Assembly: GCA_959347315.1 (NCBI GenBank)
Contig: OY365807.1
Span: 17,689,611-17,753,610 of the forward strand
Length of the DNA: 64,000 bases
Direction of reading: 5' to 3'
Source: Bimastos eiseni
Lineage: Eukaryota; Annelida; Clitellata; Crassiclitellata; Lumbricidae
The notes beneath the pieces were generated by a model. It searched no databases and had not been told where the DNA came from. It worked only from the letters and a program-made list of their open reading frames with translations. The position numbers were made by a program, and so were the translations under genes. This document shows positions 59,226 to 64,000 of this stretch, in pieces; position 1 is the stretch's first letter, and each line of letters opens with the position of its first letter.

Positions 59226-59276
59226 TGGGGTTGGGGGTTGGGGGTTGGGGGTTGGGGGTTGGGGGTTGGGGGGTGA
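59226..59276 (+). repeat. (GGGGGTT)n G-quadruplex-forming tract
   Basis: Seven runs of 4-6 G separated by TT. Far exceeds the four G-tracts needed for an intramolecular quadruplex. Confidence 0.93.
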
Positions 59277-61110
59277 CGGTTGAGAGAGGCACAGCGTGGG
59301 CGATAAGAGAGGGATATCAAATGACTAGGTTGCATGTATTATGTATGTTTGAAACAGCAGGAGCAGTTATTTGACTGCATCCATGGATCAAAGGTCAAAT
59401 ACAATTCGGACTTAATGCAATACCATATGACGTAATATAATGGTTTATTAATCGTCGGTGTATTAAAGGGAACCGGTTCGTCTCTGACTCGTATCTGAGT
59501 CATAATCAAAGTTTTAAACAGGTTCGTCATGATTGTATCACAGTCAAAGGGATTCAGGTTCATGAGTGTACGTTATAGGTGGCCTATTTCGGGATACTTC
59601 GCTATTGTCATGATATAGCGCAATGCAGGGTATCACAGTGTGTTCAATGTAATTTAGATTGTGTGTGATGTACATGTAGACGTACATGTAGCATATTGTA
59701 ACGTAGCCAGCAATGCAATGCGATTTATGTGTATAGTGAAAAACACAGTGAAGCTTAATATAGTTTTACATGGATGGGTCTTTCTTGTAGACCCTATTTT
59801 TATCCGTTGACATGCACAATACACAAAACTAAAAATCATGTTGAGTAAAAGTAAGTATTTATTACATCGACTGCAAACGCACACTGCGGGAGCATCAGAC
59901 ATCTAAAGAATCAAAGAATCACTAAACTAATAATCATAATGAGCAATTACAAAACAGACGCCGCCCTCGAATTTATGAGAGAGTGAAGAGAATATGATTC
60001 AATTCAGTATTCGTTTAATAAGAGGACCAAGCGGTCATATCCGCCGCTTAGTTTATAATGACATTCAGTTTGTGAATGTTCATTTCATGTATGTGAGCAA
60101 TGCGAATAACGATTACCATAGGAATAGATTCATCTGTATAGCATTATGGTGGTAAAACTACACTGGATTAGTGCGTCAGCCCGCGGGACCTCTCGACTGT
60201 GCGATCGGGGACGGATTGAGTAGGTAACACTGTTTAGATGAAGCAAAAGATAATCTAGGACGTGGATAGAGAAAATGGAGGAATCTGCACGGCCACAAAG
60301 GTCATCAAAAGTCACCTGGTCAATAAGTAGAAACTTCAACCTGTACACCATTTGCCTTACTATTGCGTAGAGACGCTTGCTCTGGCAAGCATTAGCAAAG
60401 TAGACCACGACGAGGAAGCATGCAGGACCTCGGGCCAACAGCGCAGAACCATATTCCCGAAAGGCCATAGGGCAATTATAAGGATACGTATGGCATGGAG
60501 CGATTGGCTAACATTCATGCAGCTCGGGTCAATACGGGGATAAAAACTGAGCCTATCAGCGATGGTTACCCCTAGAATCACAGACAATATATCATCCTTT
60601 CCACACCTGTTGGTGGAAACTTTTGTTACTTAGATCGCGGGTGCCTAAATATCATTTCTTTGGAATTGCTATTAAGCTTGAGATTGCAAGTAAGTGTTCA
60701 TATGGCATCATTTTAAAGTTAGGAGCATGTGGTGTCCATAACGGACGCTAGACTCAGAATGTAGCTGTCGTCTGTGTATTTAACAACCTGTTGCTTTCAT
60801 CCACAGGTTTCAGGCTAGAAATAGCCACCACAAATTTAGGTGACCCAACTTCCAAGGCCAGATTCCGGTAAGATAGTAGCATATATCTGACAAAAGGCAG
60901 AGACTTGGCCGTTTATTTTAGTACAATGCTGACGGTTTTTCAATAGTGATAAGATCCCATTGTACATAAGGTCAGGCGATGGCGAAAGAGCTCAGACAGT
61001 TAGCAATGCCTAACCGTATCGAAGGCAAGGTAGATGTTCAGCGATCTATAAGACGTAGGCTCTACATAGGGCTCATCTTGCAGACATATCTAGTAGGATC
61101 CATGCATGGG
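59277..61110. other. Non-coding stretch
   Basis: No gene supported. 60,240-61,090 reads like decayed dispersed repeat, unnamed. Confidence 0.35.
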
Positions 61111-63275
61111 TCAGAGCAATGAGGGCATATGCAGCGGAGACAGAGGAACGAGACCTCGTTCAGGGTTCTTGGCTTTGACAATACACACGTTGATGCTGGT
61201 GGCGAGGGCACATCTTCCACGACAGAGAAGCGTATTTCTACGGCGCAGTAGGTGTTTCAAGTAAAGGATCATGTTTCCTGATCGACATCTTTCAGACTTC
61301 CGCGTCGTAAATAAAAGCATACAAATCACGCAGAAAACTTTGTGTATTTTGAATGACTAATCGATTGATATAAATATGATTATGCAGATTTTTTAAATGT
61401 TTCTCGTTATCGCCTGAACTTATTGTCTCGGTATTTACTAAATGTCGCTGCATACGACGGCAGATACGGTAGCGACGCCGTCTGCATGAACTGCGATTGA
61501 AGCCACCTGGCGAGCAATTGCAAGAACGTCTGTTCACTGTTAGCTGTCTGTTTCGAAAGAAAGTCTATTGGAAATTGTTGGATACGATAATAAAACGATC
61601 TGCAGACCAACGATTTCAATTATGTTACGATGTTTCCAAACGGTGTTTTTTTTCCCATGCAGTATTGCTCTATTCTAGGTGGTAGTTGCATTATATGTAA
61701 GCCGCGTGTGATGGAAGTGGTGATCGGGATCAAGTTGTTGTCCATTATAATACGAACAAATGACCACATTTCTTAAACGGTCTGTTGTCTGACTAGCACA
61801 ATATTACTCGTTTAGCATCTTAGCATAAGATGCCTTTTAACGCAATTCCTAACGTCTACAACGTAATCTGTTCAAGACCATAATAATTATTTTAGATTGT
61901 CTGAGGTAAATTAAGCAAAACAGAAGACGACGATGATGATATGATAATTATTACGTAGCCTAATAATATTGTTATTCTAAACGTTGCCTACATTTATTTT
62001 CAATCAAACTAATGTAAGAAATCACGCTATCTGACTCATTTGATCATCTTATTGATAATCACACTTCCTACTCCTAACTAATGTTCACGCTGGCTAAAAC
62101 ACATGATGTTTCTGAGCCATGTGTTGTTACTTTTGCAAAATATTTGGTTTGCTTTCTTTTGTTCAGAAAATTGCTTTGTTTAGCGATTTAACATGCTTTG
62201 ATCATTCTTGTTTAGTTTAATTTTTATTGCATACTTCTTTTTAATCTAAACTGAAACGATTTTTTAATTGAATTTCTTTTGTGCTTGCATTTATTTTATT
62301 ATGACATTCTTATTATTTAGTTAAAATATATAATCTTTTATGATCATGTGTGTTAGCAATCATTCCGATAATCGTCGTCGTCCTCGTTATCATCATCCTC
62401 ATCGTCATCACTATCGTCATCGTGAGTAACAAAGGCAACATCATAATTATTTTTCCTCCCCTTCTTTTATTCGTCTTCTTCTTTCCCACTTCTTCCTTCT
62501 CCTATTTTTCCTAATCGTCGTCGTCGTCGTCGTCATCATCGTTGGCGCTGGTGACCGTGTCTTCTGTGTCATAGGGCATTAGATAGGGTAGCAATGAAGA
62601 TGACAAACGTCCGTCCGTTCGTTCGTCAGTAACTTTCGTCATTGTTTCGATCGACTGCTGTCCTTTGTGCGGCGTCGCCCGCGCGTACCTCGTCCTAAAT
62701 GTGATTAATGTCGCCCCACTGGTGACTCGGTCAAAGACCCTACCCCCTATCCAAAAGACTCCACCCTCGTCGCTCCGAAAACTAATGTCTGCTAAGAGCA
62801 GACGTCGCTGTGGGTGAATTGGATCAGACGACTGTCACTGCAGTGATGTTCTAATAAAGTTGGTCTTTTAGAAATCAACATCTGCTAACAAGACAAGGTG
62901 TAGCCAGTCAAGATGAGTTAAGATGAGAAAAGGTAAGATGATGAGATAAGATAAAATAGGGTAAGGGATATAATGTAAAATAAGCCAAGGTGAACTGATA
63001 TGAGGTTAGACAGAGCGAGATTAGTTAAGGCAAGGTCTATGTAAAGTCATGCCTGGAGTATACGTCGGAATAAGTTACATCACATCTGAGACTTACTCAT
63101 TTGAACATGAAGAATAAATATTTTCAGATTACACCAGGATGACCTTCACTTTGAGATTACAGCTTTGACATCGAATTGCTTTCCAAAGAAACGTAGATGC
63201 ACAGGAGACAGAGAACAATCCCAGCTACCTGATCAGTCCAGACTAGCAGGTTCAATGCTCGTGCGCTGCAACTAA
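61111..63275. other. Non-coding stretch
   Basis: Frames at 61.1-61.7 kb show no domain. A TCGTCG/TCATCA trinucleotide tract lies at 62,374-62,425 and (GTC)n at 62,516-62,541. Otherwise nothing. Confidence 0.35.
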
Positions 63276-63485
63276 GCCCACGAAGACTATGATGGAGAGG
63301 ACACCTCTGCCACATATATGTGGAATATCATCTGGAATATCACCCAGACGGGTACCGCCGAGAGTGGAGCAGAGTGCAAATACCCAAGTGACCCAGACAA
63401 TAAATTGAATTATGACACATATTATAATCAGCTAAACAAAGTTTATGATTTATGCCTTCTTAAATGTAATACTGCTGAGGCCTAA
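63276..63485 (+). CDS. Candidate exon, HRM-like (adhesion-GPCR type) fragment
   Basis: An open stretch of 69 codons from after an in-frame TAA (63,273-63,275) to TAA at 63,483-63,485. Only one Met lies in it (63,318). The spacing in IIWNITQTGTAESGAEC (residues 18-34) resembles the W..T..G..A...C of hormone-receptor domains found before the GAIN domain in adhesion GPCRs, and cysteines follow at residues 34, 60 and 64. One sequon, NIT, is present. Possible boundaries are AACTAAG|CCCACG and AAAT|GTAATA, both weak. The frame would then continue beyond the window. It could equally be a chance frame. Confidence 0.3.
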   Translation, partial: AHEDYDGEDTSATYMWNIIWNITQTGTAESGAECKYPSDPDNKLNYDTYYNQLNKVYDLCLLKCNTAEA

Positions 63486-63597
63486 CTACCAAGGTTTATA
63501 CTTCAAGCATCTTAATGTTGCCTTAGTTATCGTAATTTGCTATAGAGTACGCTTACTTCCGTCTAAGAGATCCGTGGTTGTTCTTCCTGTGGGCCAG

Positions 63598-63861
63598 GAA
63601 TTTCTCTGCCTGGGGTCGTGAATTTCTCTGCCTGTGGTCGTGAATTTCTCTGCCTGGGGTCGTGAATTTCTCTGCCTGGGGTCGTGAATTTCTCTGCCTG
63701 GGGTCGTGAATTTCTCTGCCTGGGGTCGTGAATTTCTCTGCCTGGGGTCGTGAATTTCTCTGCCTGTGGTCGGGAATTTCTCTGCCTGTGGTCGGGAATT
63801 TCTCTGCCTGTGGTCGGGAATTTCTCTGCCTGTGGTCGGGAATTTCTCTGCCTGTGGTCGG
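63598..63861 (+). repeat. 22-bp minisatellite, 12 units in two variant blocks
   Basis: GAATTTCTCTGCCTGGGGTC+GT repeated. Units 1-7 end CGT (unit 2 has TGTGG) and units 8-12 read TGTGGTCGG. Because 66 bp is three units, minus-strand frames show a 22-residue periodic peptide, an artefact. Related half-units occur at 63,900-63,920 and 63,984-64,000. Confidence 0.95.
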
Positions 63862-64000
63862 GAATTTCACTGTGTAGCAATAATTCAGCACAATAGTTTT
63901 GGAATTTCTCTGCCTGTCTGCCCGGGGGTTCTAAATTTCACTGCATATTATAGTTGCTCATAGGTTCCCTGTCTATATGGGTCCGGAATTTCTCTACCTT
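63862..64000 (+). repeat. Diverged continuation of the 22-bp minisatellite
   Basis: GGAATTTCTCTGCCTGTCTG at about 63,901, CTAAATTTCACTGC at about 63,931 and GGAATTTCTCTACCTT at the window end suggest the array resumes past the boundary. Confidence 0.6.

Overview
This window is eukaryotic nuclear DNA from an invertebrate animal. Coding sequence is sparse and split by GT-AG introns. The rest is dominated by long microsatellites, tRNA-derived SINEs and fragments of transposable elements. The SINE core phrase, the overrepresented octamer TAGGCCTA and the repeat phrases GCGCTATATAA and GGTCGTTCCAG suggest a marine invertebrate (echinoderm, hemichordate, cephalochordate or lophotrochozoan). I cannot place it further without a search.

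I can support two loci as genes and one as a weak candidate. (1) A tetraspanin on the + strand has five recognised exons from 38,006 to 44,805: TM1-TM2, TM3, two exons of the large extracellular loop, and TM4 with an acidic tail. All five junctions I can read are phase 0. The N-terminal exon, and possibly one exon at the start of the large loop, were not found. (2) A + strand terminal exon at 54,785-55,601 encodes an unrecognised single-pass membrane protein with two PPxY motifs and a poly(A) signal. (3) A short open exon-like stretch at 63,276-63,485 loosely resembles a hormone-receptor (HRM) domain of the adhesion GPCR type.

Layout. 1-17.6 kb is intergenic or intronic DNA with many simple repeats, a SINE at 4.2 kb and a foldback structure at 8.35-8.64 kb. 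17.65-18.17 kb is a short non-autonomous Helitron. 18.2-35.7 kb is repeat-rich non-coding DNA with SINEs at 21.4 and 26.1 kb and a 169-bp palindromic MITE at 32.8 kb. 35.75-44.85 kb is the tetraspanin locus. Its exons 2 and 3 sit between a 1.7-kb GGAT array and a 0.5-kb array of the reverse-complement CATC repeat. 45.15-45.95 kb is a 799-bp TA-flanked inverted-repeat element. 46.92-47.79 kb looks like a solo LTR. 49-50.2 kb is polypurine DNA. 54.8-55.6 kb is the PPxY protein. 57-59.3 kb holds a decayed GGAT array, a minisatellite and a G-rich tract. A 22-bp tandem repeat lies at the right edge.

The long open frames on both strands at 7.5, 10.2-10.7, 35.7-37.6 and 39.1-39.8 kb are products of stop-free microsatellites and are not genes. 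I see no clear new multi-gene system. The observation with most biological potential is the pair of complementary repeat arrays flanking two tetraspanin exons, together with a tandemly duplicated splice acceptor on the first of those exons.
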